Positions 43,196 to 53,209 of a stretch of DNA of 64,000 nucleotides are shown here, piece by piece. The notes beneath the pieces were generated by a model. The model worked only from the letters and a program-made list of their open reading frames with translations. It had not been told where the DNA came from and made no database searches. The stretch lies in NCBI GenBank assembly GCA_963784415.1, contig CAWARK010000004.1, positions 1 to 64,000 of the forward strand. Direction: 5' to 3'. Each line of letters opens with the position of its first letter. Within the stretch, counting starts at the first letter, position 1. The translations under genes were made by a program, and so were the position numbers. The stretch comes from UBA7672 sp963784415 (GTDB lineage: Bacteria; Pseudomonadota; Alphaproteobacteria; Caulobacterales; Hyphomonadaceae).

Positions 43196-44308
43196 ATGCG
43201 CGTAATCCGGTCTTTTTTTCTTCTGCCGATCTTCGTAACTGTCGCCTGCGCCTTGCGCGCGCCGCAGGTTGAGACTGTCGACGGCGCGCTTGCACAGGTT
43301 GTGAACACGCGGCTCGCCGCTGCCGTCCCGAACGGATTTGCCGGCGCGGTTATCGTCGAAATCGACGGGAAGCCGGTGCTGCGGGCCGGCTATGGGCTGG
43401 CGAACCGCGAGACCGGCGCGCCGTTCACCATCGAGACTTCGGCGCAAGTCGGTTCGATAACCAAGTCGTTCACCGCCTTTGCGATAAGCCAGCTGGCCGC
43501 CGGTGGCCGGATCGATCTAGAGGCGCCGGTCGCCACTTATCTTGATGGTGCGGCGTCTCCGGCAGGTAAGGCGAGCCTGAAGCAGCTGATGACCCACACG
43601 GCGGGGCTGGCGGACTATTGCGGCGACGATTTCGAACCTCGCAGCCGCGAAGAGCTGCTCCATGTCTGCATGGCGAAACCGCTAGAGCACGCGCCGGGCG
43701 AGGAAGTCTATTCGAACATGGGCTTCAGCATCGCAGCCGCTGTCGTGGACGAGGTTTCAGGACAGGCTTGGGAAGCTTATCTTGCAGACCATGTTTGGCG
43801 GCCCTTCGGCATGACGTCGACTGGCTGGGAGTTCGAGCGTCCGCCAGCCGCCGGATTTGCGTCGGGCTATCTCGCCGACAAGCCGCAGCAAGTGATCTCG
43901 TCGCAGATTGCGACGCTGCATGGGCAGTCCTGGAACCTTAAGGGAAATGGCGGCTTGCAGGCATCAGCAACCGACATGATCCGCTACGCGCATGGGTTGA
44001 TGGCGGCGCCCGCAGTCGTTCGCGATCTCATGCTCCGCCCGCACGTAGCCGGTGACGAGCCGGGGGTCATGTCGGGATATGGCTTGTTCTTCCGCACTGA
44101 CGCTGCCGGCGAAACGTGGCGTATCGGGCACTCGGGTTCGGACGGCGTGTTCTTTTCCTACCTGGGGATCTATCCGAAGCAGCACGCCGTTTTCTATTTT
44201 GTCAGCAGTACCGGCGAGGTTCAGGGCCGAGCCGAGCTGGTCTTCGTTCTTCACGCAGTGGAAGACGCAATCGGCGCCAATCCCGATCGGGCGCCGCCCA
44301 CACACTGA
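43196..44308 (+). CDS. Exported serine hydrolase (class C beta-lactamase fold)
   Basis: 370 residues. N-terminal signal peptide (R-S-F-F-L-L-P-I-F-V-T-V-A-C) with a possible lipobox. Catalytic S-I-T-K in V-G-S-I-T-K-S-F-T-A, the Y-S-N motif in E-V-Y-S-N-M-G-F-S-I, and H-S-G-S-D-G-V near the C-terminus as the third motif. Family members are DD-peptidases, esterases or beta-lactamase-like proteins (Pbp4*/FlpA type). Periplasmic location expected. Divergent from galU, convergent with glmS (6 nt between stops). Confidence 0.83.
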   Translation: MRVIRSFFLLPIFVTVACALRAPQVETVDGALAQVVNTRLAAAVPNGFAGAVIVEIDGKPVLRAGYGLANRETGAPFTIETSAQVGSITKSFTAFAISQLAAGGRIDLEAPVATYLDGAASPAGKASLKQLMTHTAGLADYCGDDFEPRSREELLHVCMAKPLEHAPGEEVYSNMGFSIAAAVVDEVSGQAWEAYLADHVWRPFGMTSTGWEFERPPAAGFASGYLADKPQQVISSQIATLHGQSWNLKGNGGLQASATDMIRYAHGLMAAPAVVRDLMLRPHVAGDEPGVMSGYGLFFRTDAAGETWRIGHSGSDGVFFSYLGIYPKQHAVFYFVSSTGEVQGRAELVFVLHAVEDAIGANPDRAPPTH

Positions 44309-44314
44309 ACATCG

Positions 44315-46150
44315 TTATTCCACCGTCACCGACTTCGCGAGGTTGCGCGGCTGGTCGACGTCCGTGCCCTTCTCGACGGCCACGTGATAGGCGAGCAGTT
44401 GCAGCGGAACGACCGTTACAATCGGCTGGATCACGCGTTCGCAGTCGGGCAGTTCGATCGTGCCCCACGGCGCGCTGCCGGCCTGCTTGATGCCGGCCTT
44501 GTCCGACACCAGCAGCACCTTGCCGCGCCGGGCGGCGACCTCCTGCAGGTTCGACAGGGATTTCTCGAGCAGGTGATCGTGCGGCGCCGCCATGATGACC
44601 GGCGTGTTTTCGTCGATCAGGGCGATCGGGCCGTGCTTCAGTTCGCCTGCGGCGTAGCCTTCGGCGTGAATATACGAGATTTCCTTCAGCTTCAGCGCGC
44701 CTTCAAGTGCGATCGGATAGTGCGGGCCGCGACCGAGATAGAGCACGTCGCGCGCCTTCGCGATCTCGGGCGCGAGGGACATGATCTGCTGTTCCGTCTT
44801 CAGCGCTTCGGAGATGAGGCGCGGCAGTTCGATCATCGACCCGACGATTTCCTTCTCCCGCTCGCGCGAGAGGAAGTTGCGCTGGCGTCCAGCGGCGACA
44901 GCCGTTGCGAGCAGCGCGCATAGCTGGGCAGTGAACGCTTTCGTGGAGGCGACGCCGATCTCGACGCCCGCAAGCGTCGGCAGGATCGCATCGCACTCGC
45001 GCGCGATGGAGGAGGTCGGCACGTTGACGACAGCCGCCGTCATCACGCCTTTGGATTTGGCGTACTCCATCGCCGCCTTGGTGTCGGCGGTCTCGCCCGA
45101 CTGCGTCACGACGATGGCCAGCGTGCGCGGCCCGAGAACCGGCTCGCGGTAGCGGAATTCGGACGCGACATCGACGTCGGTGACGACGCCGGCGAGTTGC
45201 TCGAACCAGTATTTGGCGACGAAGCCTGCGTAGTAGGCCGTGCCGCACGCGACGATCTGGATGCGGTCGAACTGCGTGAAGTCGAGCGCCTTCTTGCCTT
45301 CGCGCGTCGGCAGGACGACTTTCAGCTCGTAGGCGTCGATATAGCCGGAGACGGTGCGGCCGACGAAGTCGGGCTGCTCGTAGATCTCCTTCTGCATGAA
45401 GTGGCGGTAGTTGCCTTTCTCGGCGGCGGCGCCGGCGGCGGGCACGTGCACTTCGGCGCGCGTGACGGGTTTGCCAGCAGCGTCGAAGATTTCGAACGAC
45501 GTGCGGGTGAGGGCGCACCAGTCGCCTTCTTCAAGATAGATAACCCTCTGGGTAAACGGGCCGACGGCAAGCGCGTCGGAACCAAGGAACATCTCCTTGT
45601 CGGCAACGCCGATAACCAGCGGCGAGCCACGACGGCCGCCGAGGATCAGATTGTCCTCGCCCTCGATGATGGCGGCGATCGCAAACGCGCCGCGCAGCTG
45701 GTCGAGCGCCGCCTTGAACGCGTCCTTGGGCTTCAGCCCTTTGCCGAGGTTTTCATCGATCAGGTGGGCGATGGTTTCCGAATCCGTTTCGGTCTCGAAT
45801 TTGCGGCCGCGCTTTTCCATCGCCTCGCGCAGCTCGCGGAAGTTCTCGATGATGCCGTTATGGACGATGGCGACCCGGCCCGACGCGTGCGGGTGGGCGT
45901 TGGTCTCGTTGGGCTGGCCGTGGGTGGCCCAGCGCGTGTGGCCGATGCCGACGCCAGCCTTGAGCGGCAGTTCCCGCACCTTGGCATCGAGGTTGGACAG
46001 TTTCCCCGGCGCGCGGAGACGCTTGAGTTTCCCGCCTTCCAGCAGGGCGATGCCCGCCGAATCATAGCCGCGGTATTCCAGGCGCTTCAGCGCCTCCACC
46101 AGGCGGGGCGCCGCCGGTTGGTCACTAAGAATACCGATAATGCCGCACAT
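44315..46150 (-). CDS. glmS: Glutamine-fructose-6-phosphate aminotransferase (isomerizing)
   Basis: 611 residues. The N-terminal glutaminase starts M-C-G-I-I-G-I with the nucleophile Cys2, followed by R-L-E-Y-R-G-Y-D-S-A-G and T-R-W-A-T-H-G. Two SIS isomerase domains follow (V-A-C-G-T-A-Y-Y-A-G and Y-L-G-R-G-P-H-Y-P), ending in the conserved D-V-D-Q-P-R-N-L-A-K-S-V-T-V-E. It makes glucosamine-6-phosphate for peptidoglycan and lipid A. It diverges from glmM, the next enzyme, across 194 nt. Confidence 0.96.
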   Translation of the reverse strand: MCGIIGILSDQPAAPRLVEALKRLEYRGYDSAGIALLEGGKLKRLRAPGKLSNLDAKVRELPLKAGVGIGHTRWATHGQPNETNAHPHASGRVAIVHNGIIENFRELREAMEKRGRKFETETDSETIAHLIDENLGKGLKPKDAFKAALDQLRGAFAIAAIIEGEDNLILGGRRGSPLVIGVADKEMFLGSDALAVGPFTQRVIYLEEGDWCALTRTSFEIFDAAGKPVTRAEVHVPAAGAAAEKGNYRHFMQKEIYEQPDFVGRTVSGYIDAYELKVVLPTREGKKALDFTQFDRIQIVACGTAYYAGFVAKYWFEQLAGVVTDVDVASEFRYREPVLGPRTLAIVVTQSGETADTKAAMEYAKSKGVMTAAVVNVPTSSIARECDAILPTLAGVEIGVASTKAFTAQLCALLATAVAAGRQRNFLSREREKEIVGSMIELPRLISEALKTEQQIMSLAPEIAKARDVLYLGRGPHYPIALEGALKLKEISYIHAEGYAAGELKHGPIALIDENTPVIMAAPHDHLLEKSLSNLQEVAARRGKVLLVSDKAGIKQAGSAPWGTIELPDCERVIQPIVTVVPLQLLAYHVAVEKGTDVDQPRNLAKSVTVE

Positions 46151-46344
46151 ACGGGGAAACTCTCCGAACTCACCAAAGGCCGTGATCTACGGGATTGGTT
46201 CGCTTAAGGTATTGCAAAACATGGCGGGGGTCCGTCATGAAATTCACGGTTTCACGGCGGGTTATGGTGTTTCTGCTAACGCCATGCGCTTCATCCGCCC
46301 GCTTCCGGCGCCGGTACGGCCTTGGGACGCGTGTTTAGTGAGGA

Positions 46345-47694
46345 ATGATGACGAGCCGCAAGATTTTTGGAACTGACGGCATTCGCGGCACGGCCAACTC
46401 ATGGCCGGTGACGCCGGAGATGGCGATGCGGCTCGGCATGGCCGCCGCCACCTATTTCCGGAAATCCGATCCGCGCCGCCACCTTGTGGTGATCGGCAAG
46501 GATACGCGCCTTTCCGGCTACATGCTGGAACCCGCGCTGACGACCGGCTTCACCGCCATGGGCATGGACGTGCGGCTGTTCGGGCCGCTGCCGACGCCGG
46601 GCGTCGCCATGCTGACCCGTTCGTTGCGGGCCGACCTCGGCGTGATGATTTCGGCCTCGCACAATTCCTATCAGGACAACGGCATCAAGCTGTTCGGGCC
46701 GGATGGCTACAAGCTGTCGGACGAAGCGGAGCTGGCGATCGAGGGCCTGATGGGCCGCTCGCTGGACGACAGCCTTGCGGCCTCGCCCGATCTCGGCCGC
46801 GCCGAGCGCGTGGACGATGCGCAGTCGCGCTATATCGAGATCGTCAAATCGACTTTCCCGCGCAAGCTGCGCCTTACGGGTTTGCGCGTCGTGATCGATT
46901 GCGCCAATGGCGCCGCCTACAAGGTCGCGCCCAAGGCGCTCTATGAACTTGGCGCGGAAATCTTCCCGATCGGCGACGAGCCCAACGGCTTCAACATCAA
47001 CCGCGAGATCGGCTCGACCGACACGCGCGCCATGGTGGACGCGGTGCACAAGTATCGCGCCGACATCGGCATCGCGCTGGATGGCGATGCGGACCGCGTC
47101 GTGATGTGCGACGAGCACGGCAAGATCATCGATGGCGACCAGTTGCTCGGCATGATCGCGACGTCGTGGAAATCGCAGGGCCGGCTGAGCAAGAAGGCGG
47201 TGGTTGCGACCGTCATGTCGAACCTCGGCCTCGAAATGCATCTCAAGGGCCTTGGCATTGCGCTGGAGCGTACGCAGGTGGGCGACCGCTATGTCGTCTC
47301 GCGCATGATCGAGAAGGGCATCAATATCGGGGGCGAACAGTCCGGCCACGTTGTGCTGTCGGATTTTTCCACCACCGGCGATGGCCTGCTGGCCGCGCTG
47401 CAGGTGCTGGCCGTGATGCAGGAGACCGGCAAGAAGCTCTCCGAGATCGCGCACGTGTTCGACCCGGCGCCGCAGAAGCTGGTCAACCGGAAGTACTCCG
47501 GCGCTGACCCGCTCAGCAAGAAATCGGTGCAGGACGCCATCGCCGCTGCCGAGAAGATGCTCGGCGCACGTGGCCGCCTGCTGGTGCGCAAGTCAGGCAC
47601 CGAGCCGCTTATCCGCGTGATGGCGCAGGCGGAGACGGACGACCTCGTGAAGGAGGCTGTCGACGGCGTTCTCTCCGCGCTCGATCGCGACTAG
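46345..47694 (+). CDS. glmM: Phosphoglucosamine mutase
   Basis: 449 residues. Starts F-G-T-D-G-I-R-G, with the phosphoserine loop M-I-S-A-S-H-N-S-Y-Q-D-N-G in the first third, the metal loop D-G-D-A-D-R in the middle, G-G-E-Q-S-G-H and the terminal phosphate-binding R-K-S-G-T-E-P-L-I-R-V-M. It converts glucosamine-6-P to glucosamine-1-P, following GlmS. Two adjacent ATG codons (46345, 46348) are possible starts, preceded by GTGAGGAATG. Frame intact. Confidence 0.96.
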   Translation: MMTSRKIFGTDGIRGTANSWPVTPEMAMRLGMAAATYFRKSDPRRHLVVIGKDTRLSGYMLEPALTTGFTAMGMDVRLFGPLPTPGVAMLTRSLRADLGVMISASHNSYQDNGIKLFGPDGYKLSDEAELAIEGLMGRSLDDSLAASPDLGRAERVDDAQSRYIEIVKSTFPRKLRLTGLRVVIDCANGAAYKVAPKALYELGAEIFPIGDEPNGFNINREIGSTDTRAMVDAVHKYRADIGIALDGDADRVVMCDEHGKIIDGDQLLGMIATSWKSQGRLSKKAVVATVMSNLGLEMHLKGLGIALERTQVGDRYVVSRMIEKGINIGGEQSGHVVLSDFSTTGDGLLAALQVLAVMQETGKKLSEIAHVFDPAPQKLVNRKYSGADPLSKKSVQDAIAAAEKMLGARGRLLVRKSGTEPLIRVMAQAETDDLVKEAVDGVLSALDRD

Positions 47695-47781
47695 CCGTTC
47701 CAGGCTATTCTCTGGCGCTATCGTCACTTTGCTGGCGACGGAGTAGGCTGCTCGGCAATCACCCTTGCCGGAGCGCGCCCG

Positions 47782-48959
47782 ATGAAAGACGTTGCCGTCG
47801 TCGCCTACTGCCGCACGGGCATCGCTCGCGCCACACGCGGCGCGCTCAACCAGACGCACGGCATACCGATGGCAGCGCACGTGATGCGCGAGGCCGTCGC
47901 GCGCGCGGGCATCGAGACCGGCGGAGATCGAGGACGTCATCCTCGGCTGCGGACTGCCGGAAGGCGCGACTGGCCACAACATCGCGCGCAACGCGGCGCT
48001 CTATGCGGGCTTCGGCGTCGGCGTGCCCGGCATCACGGTCAACCGCTATTGCGGCTCGGGCATCTCGGCGGCCTCCATGCTGGCGACACGCATCGCAACC
48101 GGCGAGATCACGGCGGGGATCGCCGGCGGCGTCGAGAGCATTTCGCTCGTCCAGTTCAATCTCAACTTCAATGGATTCTTCTACGAGCCGTTGCAGCAGA
48201 AAATGCCGGCCGTCTGGTGGACGATGAACCAGACCGCCGATCTGGTCGCCGAGAAGTACGGCTTCACGCGCGAAGCGCTCGACGCCTATGTCGTCGACAG
48301 TCAGAAGCGCGTCGCGGCCGCCGCCGCCGCCGGCAAGTATGCCGATGAGATCGTCCCCTTCACCACCACCATGCAGGTCAAGGACAAGGCTACGGGCGAG
48401 ACTCGCATGGAGCAGGTGACGCTCGATCACGACGAAGGCCCGCGTCCCTGACACCACGCTCGAAGGGCTCGCAAAGCTGAAGCCGGTTCTCGAAGGCGGC
48501 ACGACCACGGCAGGCAACGCCTCGCAGCTGTCAGATGGCGCTGCCGCCCTTGTGATGATGGATGCGGACGTTGCCGCCAAGCGCGGCCTGCCCATCCTCG
48601 GCCTGTTCAAGGGGATGCAGCTGGGCGCCGTCCACCCCGAGGAGATGAGCATCGCCATTACCCCGGCTATCCGGAAACTGATGAAGCACAACGGCCTCAA
48701 CGCCGGCGATATCGACCTGTGGGAGCTGCACGAGGCCTACGCCGTCACCACGCTCTACAACCAGCGCGAGCTGCAGACGCCGTGGGAGACCACCAACGTC
48801 AATGGCGGCGCGGTAGCGCTCGGCCATCCCTATGGCATGTCCGGCATCCGCTATGTCGGCTCGACCCTGCTGGAGCTCGGGCGGCGCAAGGCGAAGAACG
48901 CCATCGTCGGCGTCTGCACGGCGGGCGGCATGGCGACGGCGGCCTGGCTGCAGCGCTAG
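47782..48959 (+). CDS. Thiolase/acetyl-CoA C-acyltransferase (frame broken twice, near 47922 and 48448)
   Basis: Three frames assemble into a thiolase of 392 codons: D-V-A-V-V-A-Y-C-R-T-G at the start, the active-site N-R-Y-C-G-S-G in the second frame, and the C-terminal E-L-H-E-A-Y-A-V-T, N-V-N-G-G-A-V-A-L-G-H-P and G-V-C-T-A-G-G-M-A with the catalytic His and Cys in the third. Surplus bases in GGCGGAGATC (about 47922) and CGTCCCTGAC (about 48448) explain the switches. N-R-Y-C-G-S-G and F-E-P-L-Q-Q-type insertions suggest a degradative or acyl-specific thiolase, not a plain PhaA. Catalytic residues complete. Confidence 0.82.
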
Positions 48960-49085
48960 AAAGCCCCGCGTCATTGTGGTTCTGGAATCATTCCAGTTGC
49001 CCTCTGGCGAACCCGGTCCAATGGCGCCATATGAGCGCCAGACCATATGGGCCCCTGAAGGGGAGAGCCCCTACAGGAGAGCGAC

Positions 49086-49943
49086 ATGGCTGACGGCCAG
49101 ACCCTCACCCCCAACGGCATCGTTGAAATTCCGGCCCCGCGCGGAACCGTCCGCATCAGCCAGTCGCTTCCGGTGGCTTTCATCGCTGGCCCGTGCCAGC
49201 TGGAAAGCCGCGCCCACGGCCTCGAAATGTCCGCCGCCATCCGCGAGATCGCCGACAAGCTTGGCGCGCACGTCATCTACAAGACGTCCTTCGACAAGGC
49301 GAACCGTTCCTCGATCAATACGGCCCGCGGCCTCGGCCTCGACGCCTCGCTCGATATCTTCAACGAGATCCGCGAAACCTCGGGCCTCCCCGTGCTCACA
49401 GACGTCCACCTGCCGGACCAGTGCGCCGAAGTCGCGAAGGCCGTCGACGTGCTGCAGATCCCCGCCTTCCTCTCGCGCCAGACCGATCTTCTCGTCGCCG
49501 CCGCCCAGACGGGTCGTGCGATCAATGTGAAGAAAGGTCAGTTCATGGCCCCGTGGGACATGAAGAACGTCGTCAACAAGCTGGTGCAATCCGGCTGCCG
49601 CGATGTGCTCGTCTGCGAGCGCGGGGTGTCCTTCGGCTACAACACGCTCGTCTCCGACATGCGTGCGCTGCCCGAGCTTGCCGCCACCGGTGCGCCGGTT
49701 GTGTTCGACGCCACCCACTCCGTGCAACAGCCCGGCGGGCAGGGCACGACGTCAGGCGGCCAGCGCCAGTTCGTGCCGATCCTCGCGCGTGCAGCAGCAG
49801 CCGTCGGCATCGCCTGCGTCTTCATCGAGACGCACGAGAACCCGGACAAGGCGCCGAGCGATGGCCCCAACATGGTTCCGCTCAACCAGCTCGAAGAGCT
49901 GATGCGGCAGATCATGGCCGTCGACAAACTGACGAAGTCTTAA
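49086..49943 (+). CDS. kdsA: 3-deoxy-8-phosphooctulonate (KDO-8-P) synthase
   Basis: 285 residues. Characteristic blocks are F-I-A-G-P-C-Q-L-E-S, I-Y-K-T-S-F-D-K-A-N-R-S-S, P-A-F-L-S-R-Q-T-D-L, K-G-Q-F-M-A-P-W-D-M, C-E-R-G-V-S-F-G-Y-N and F-D-A-T-H-S-V-Q-Q-P-G-G. It condenses PEP with arabinose-5-P for lipopolysaccharide. The first Cys in G-P-C-Q is that of the KdsA family generally; metal-dependent forms have additional ligands I cannot confirm by eye. AGGAGAGCGAC before ATG 49086 is a good ribosome binding site. Confidence 0.95.
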   Translation: MADGQTLTPNGIVEIPAPRGTVRISQSLPVAFIAGPCQLESRAHGLEMSAAIREIADKLGAHVIYKTSFDKANRSSINTARGLGLDASLDIFNEIRETSGLPVLTDVHLPDQCAEVAKAVDVLQIPAFLSRQTDLLVAAAQTGRAINVKKGQFMAPWDMKNVVNKLVQSGCRDVLVCERGVSFGYNTLVSDMRALPELAATGAPVVFDATHSVQQPGGQGTTSGGQRQFVPILARAAAAVGIACVFIETHENPDKAPSDGPNMVPLNQLEELMRQIMAVDKLTKS

Positions 49944-50037
49944 CAGCTAGGCTCCTTCTACGTCGGCCCGCTTTACACGTCCCAGACGCGCGCAATCCTC
50001 GTCTCAAGGTCAGACGATACTTGCGGCGGAGTCGCGA

Positions 50038-51048
50038 ATGAAAGCGTTTGTCCTTTTTCTCTCAATGATGGTGTGCGCCGCGTGTTCAACGCCGGCGCCT
50101 TCTGATGCGCCCCTCAGCCGCTATGGCGGTCCGCCTCTCGCCGATCCGGCCGATTTCGACCGCGCCTCTATTGATGTGATTCGCGGAACGTTTGCTGCGG
50201 GCCGCCAGCCGGACGGCAACTCGGTGATCCTCTCCAGCGCGAATGGCCTGATCGTGTTTGATACGGGACGCCATACGGCTCACACGCAGAAGATCGTCGA
50301 TCTCGCCCACGCGCGCGGGCAGCCGGTCGTTGCTATCATCAACTCGCACTGGCATCTCGACCACATCAGCGGAAATATCCTGCTGCGAAAGATGTGGCCC
50401 GGCGCCGCCGTCTATTCCAACGATGCGGCGCTGACCGAAGCGCTTGGGTCCTTCCTGCAACGCGGGCTTGAAGCGAACCGCAAGATGCTGGCAGACCCAG
50501 CAACAACCGGCGGGCTGGCAGACGACCTGCGTGCCGACATCGCCACGGTGGAGCAGGGCGACAAGCTGCATCCGACAATCAGCGTCGCTTCTGCGCGCGA
50601 CATCACGATCGGCGGCCGCGACTTGCAGCTGCATGCCGCCAAGGGCGCCAGTGCGGGCGATGTCTGGCTCTACGATCCTGCCGCAAGGTTGGTCGCCACG
50701 GGCGATCTCATCACGCTCCCTGCGCCCTTCCTCGATACGGCCTGTCCGGCGATGTGGCGTCTCGCGCTCGACGATATCCTCGCAACGCCGTTCGTCCGCG
50801 CTGTACCGGGCCATGGCCGCGAGATGACGCGCGCCGATGTCACGCTGTACCGCGACGCCTTCAACGCGCTGATCGATTGCGCCAATGGTCCAGCCGCTAG
50901 CGACACATGCGCTCGCGCGTGGGCCTCCAGCATTGCGCCCCTTCTGGACGATCAGTCCGGAGACGCCGGGCAGGCAATCGCCTACGCCGGCTACTACGTC
51001 GAGAACATCCTGCGCCCGCACGCTTTCCGGGCGGACTGCATCACCTAG
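50038..51048 (+). CDS. MBL-fold metallohydrolase, exported lipoprotein
   Basis: 336 residues. Signal peptide M-K-A-F-V-L-F-L-S-M-M with lipobox C-A-A-C (the last Cys at about residue 16). Metal motif H-W-H-L-D-H, later A-T-G-D-L and the terminal V-P-G-H-G give a complete metallo-beta-lactamase site. The gene overlaps the 3' end of the convergent PQQ dehydrogenase by 4 nt. MBL proteins called quinoprotein relay zinc hydrolases accompany PQQ dehydrogenases in other bacteria, but I cannot show that this is one of them. Confidence 0.78.
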   Translation: MKAFVLFLSMMVCAACSTPAPSDAPLSRYGGPPLADPADFDRASIDVIRGTFAAGRQPDGNSVILSSANGLIVFDTGRHTAHTQKIVDLAHARGQPVVAIINSHWHLDHISGNILLRKMWPGAAVYSNDAALTEALGSFLQRGLEANRKMLADPATTGGLADDLRADIATVEQGDKLHPTISVASARDITIGGRDLQLHAAKGASAGDVWLYDPAARLVATGDLITLPAPFLDTACPAMWRLALDDILATPFVRAVPGHGREMTRADVTLYRDAFNALIDCANGPAASDTCARAWASSIAPLLDDQSGDAGQAIAYAGYYVENILRPHAFRADCIT

Positions 51049-53022
51049 TTCGCCGGTTTGAACGCCAGGATCACGTTGCCGGGCTTCTGTCCGAACGATC
51101 CGTATCCCGAATTGCTCATCAGGAGGCCGTTGGCGGCATACAGTGAAGCCGCGTCGATCGCGCCGCCCTTGCCGGGCACGCCATTGATCGTGGTGTAGTC
51201 CTTCGCCGTCGCCATTTTCCAGATCTGCTTACCGGTCTCTTCGTCGACCGCGTAGATCGTGCCATCGAGCGTGGCTGCGATCACGACCCCATCGATCACC
51301 ATCGGCGCCGTCGACATCGCAATCGGATGCTGCGGGAAGCCCGGAGGCGAGGCGGGCGTGCCGGCCGGCAGCTCCGGATTGAATTGCCACTTGATCTTGC
51401 CGGTCTTGGCGTTGAGCGCGTAGAGGCCCGGCTTGATCGTGGGATCGCCGTCCCACTCGCCCTTGATCGGAACGCCGACATTCGAGATCGGCGCGAACAC
51501 CGTGTCGTTGTGGAAGGCGATGCCCCAGTGGACGCCGCCCAGCGCGCCGCCGGTGCCCAGCGCCTTGCGCCACACCACCTTGCCGGTGTCCGGGTTGAAC
51601 GCCCACACCGAGCCCGATTTCTGGCCGGCATAGACCATCTGCTTGCCGTCCTTGTGCGTGCCGAGGATCACCGATGCGCCGAAGTCGACATCGCGGAACA
51701 CCGTCTCGGGCGTCTTGGTGCAGTTCAGCAGTTCTTGGGTCGGGATTAACGTCGCAGCCGATATTGTAGATGTCGCTCGGCGTGGCGTTGAAAGCCCATT
51801 TCTGTTTGCCGGTCTTCAGATCGATTGCGATCACGGCATCGGTGTTGTTGTGAGCCGGCGGCGAGTTGCTTTCGCCCGTCGCGAAGTAGACGAGGTCGCG
51901 CTTCTCGTCGACAACGGGCGAATTCCAGATCGGCGCGCCTGACGGCCCCAACAGCTGCTGGCCATCGCCGCGATCGCGCTGGGGCGTCGCTTCCGGCATG
52001 GTGTCATAACGCCACTGCTGCTCTCCCGTCTTCGGATCGAGCGACAGGACGTAACCATGGTTGTTGCAGCAGACGACCTTGTTCTGCCCGCCGAACACGA
52101 TCTCGAACTGCGCCACGGGAACGATGACGCGATCCTTCAACACGGTCGGCGTGCCGGTCGTGGTCGAATAAGAATACGTGCCGACATGCTTGGTCCACAC
52201 GGCCTTGCCGGTGCGCGCGTCGACGGCATGCACCGTCGTGTCGCCGCCCGAGAACACCAGCAGCGGCACGTCGCCCACCCAGCCGAACGCGGCGCTGGTG
52301 CGCAGCGGTGCGCCGCCCGGCGTGTTGTAGACCCATTGCAGGCAGGGCTTGTCCGGGATCGAGACGTCGATGGCGTACATCGCATTCGCTTCGGCCACCG
52401 GCACGAAGATGTTCTTGCCGACGACGGCGCCCTGCGCACGCATGCCCGTCGCCTTGGGGAAGCCGATCGACCAGGCCAGCTCCATCCTGGACAGCTGCGC
52501 CTTGGTGAGGCCCGCCTGCTTGGCGGTGAGGGCGCGCGTGTTGTTCTGGTCAAATCCGAAATGGGTGATCGCCGCTTCGCCCGTCAGGTCCACCGGCAGG
52601 CGGGCTGCATCGCACTTGATCGTGTCGGTCCAGTCCGCCGATGTTACCGGCGCACCGATCAGGTAATTGATCACCTGTCCGCGCTGCTCGGCCGAAAGGC
52701 CCGAAGCCTGTGCCTTCATCTTGCCCTCGGTCAGCGCGAAGTTGAGGAACTGAAGGCTCATCTCCTTCAGCGTGTCCTTGGTCGGCGCACGCGTGCCTGC
52801 GGGATTGTCGTGGCAGGCGGCGCAATTCTGCTTGTAGACCGCTTCGCCGGGATGGGCCGGAGCCACTGCCACCGGTGTCGGCGCGGGCGTCTCGACTTTT
52901 GCCACAACGGGCGGCGCAACAGACGCGGCAGGCGTCGCCACGACAGCGGGTGGCGCGGCCTGACAGGACATCAGCCCTAGCGACAGAATTCCAGCCAGCG
53001 AAGCGTGCAGCAGTTTAGACAT
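51045..53022 (-). CDS. PQQ-binding quinohaemoprotein dehydrogenase with N-terminal cytochrome c (frame broken near 51742)
   Basis: About 658 residues. Lipoprotein-like signal (L-G-L-M-S-C), Ala/Pro/Val-rich linker, then a cytochrome c haem site C-A-A-C-H at about residue 70. The rest is a PQQ beta-propeller with blades ending T-G-K-x-x-W (for example G-E-Q-Q-W, G-K-Q-K-W, G-K-V-V-W, G-K-I-K-W, G-K-Q-I-W) and an adjacent Cys pair V-C-C-N-N like the vicinal disulfide of PQQ alcohol dehydrogenases. Haem-before-propeller order matches polyvinyl-alcohol dehydrogenase. A surplus G near 51742 splits it; the second frame resumes E-L-L-N-C-T-K-T. It should act in the periplasm on an alcohol. Confidence 0.83.
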
Positions 53023-53139
53023 GTCCGTCCCCTCATTTGCAGGCAGCTCTCATGGCTGTCCTTGGCTCGGAGGGAGTCTGCGCCAGGCTTCGGCATTTGC
53101 CTAGCCGCTGCACATCGCGACCGAATGCAGCGCTCCGCG

Positions 53140-53181
53140 CAGAAAGAAAGCGCCGCCAGGGGGCATTTCCCCGGCGGCGCT
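53140..53181 (-). terminator. Intrinsic terminator of the TonB receptor gene
   Basis: Stem GCGCCGCC (53150-53157) with GGCGGCGC (53173-53180), extended by GGGG/CCCC around a short loop; on the minus strand TTTCTTTCT follows. It lies 29 nt after the receptor stop. Confidence 0.8.
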
Positions 53182-53209
53182 CAGTCGCCTCATTCCTTCT
53201 GGGGGTCGG

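Noticed and set aside
47782..48959. Programmed ribosomal frameshifting in the thiolase and similar genes
   Set aside because: No slippery heptamers or downstream structures recur at the sites, the affected genes are unrelated, and the needed shifts are simply one base removed.
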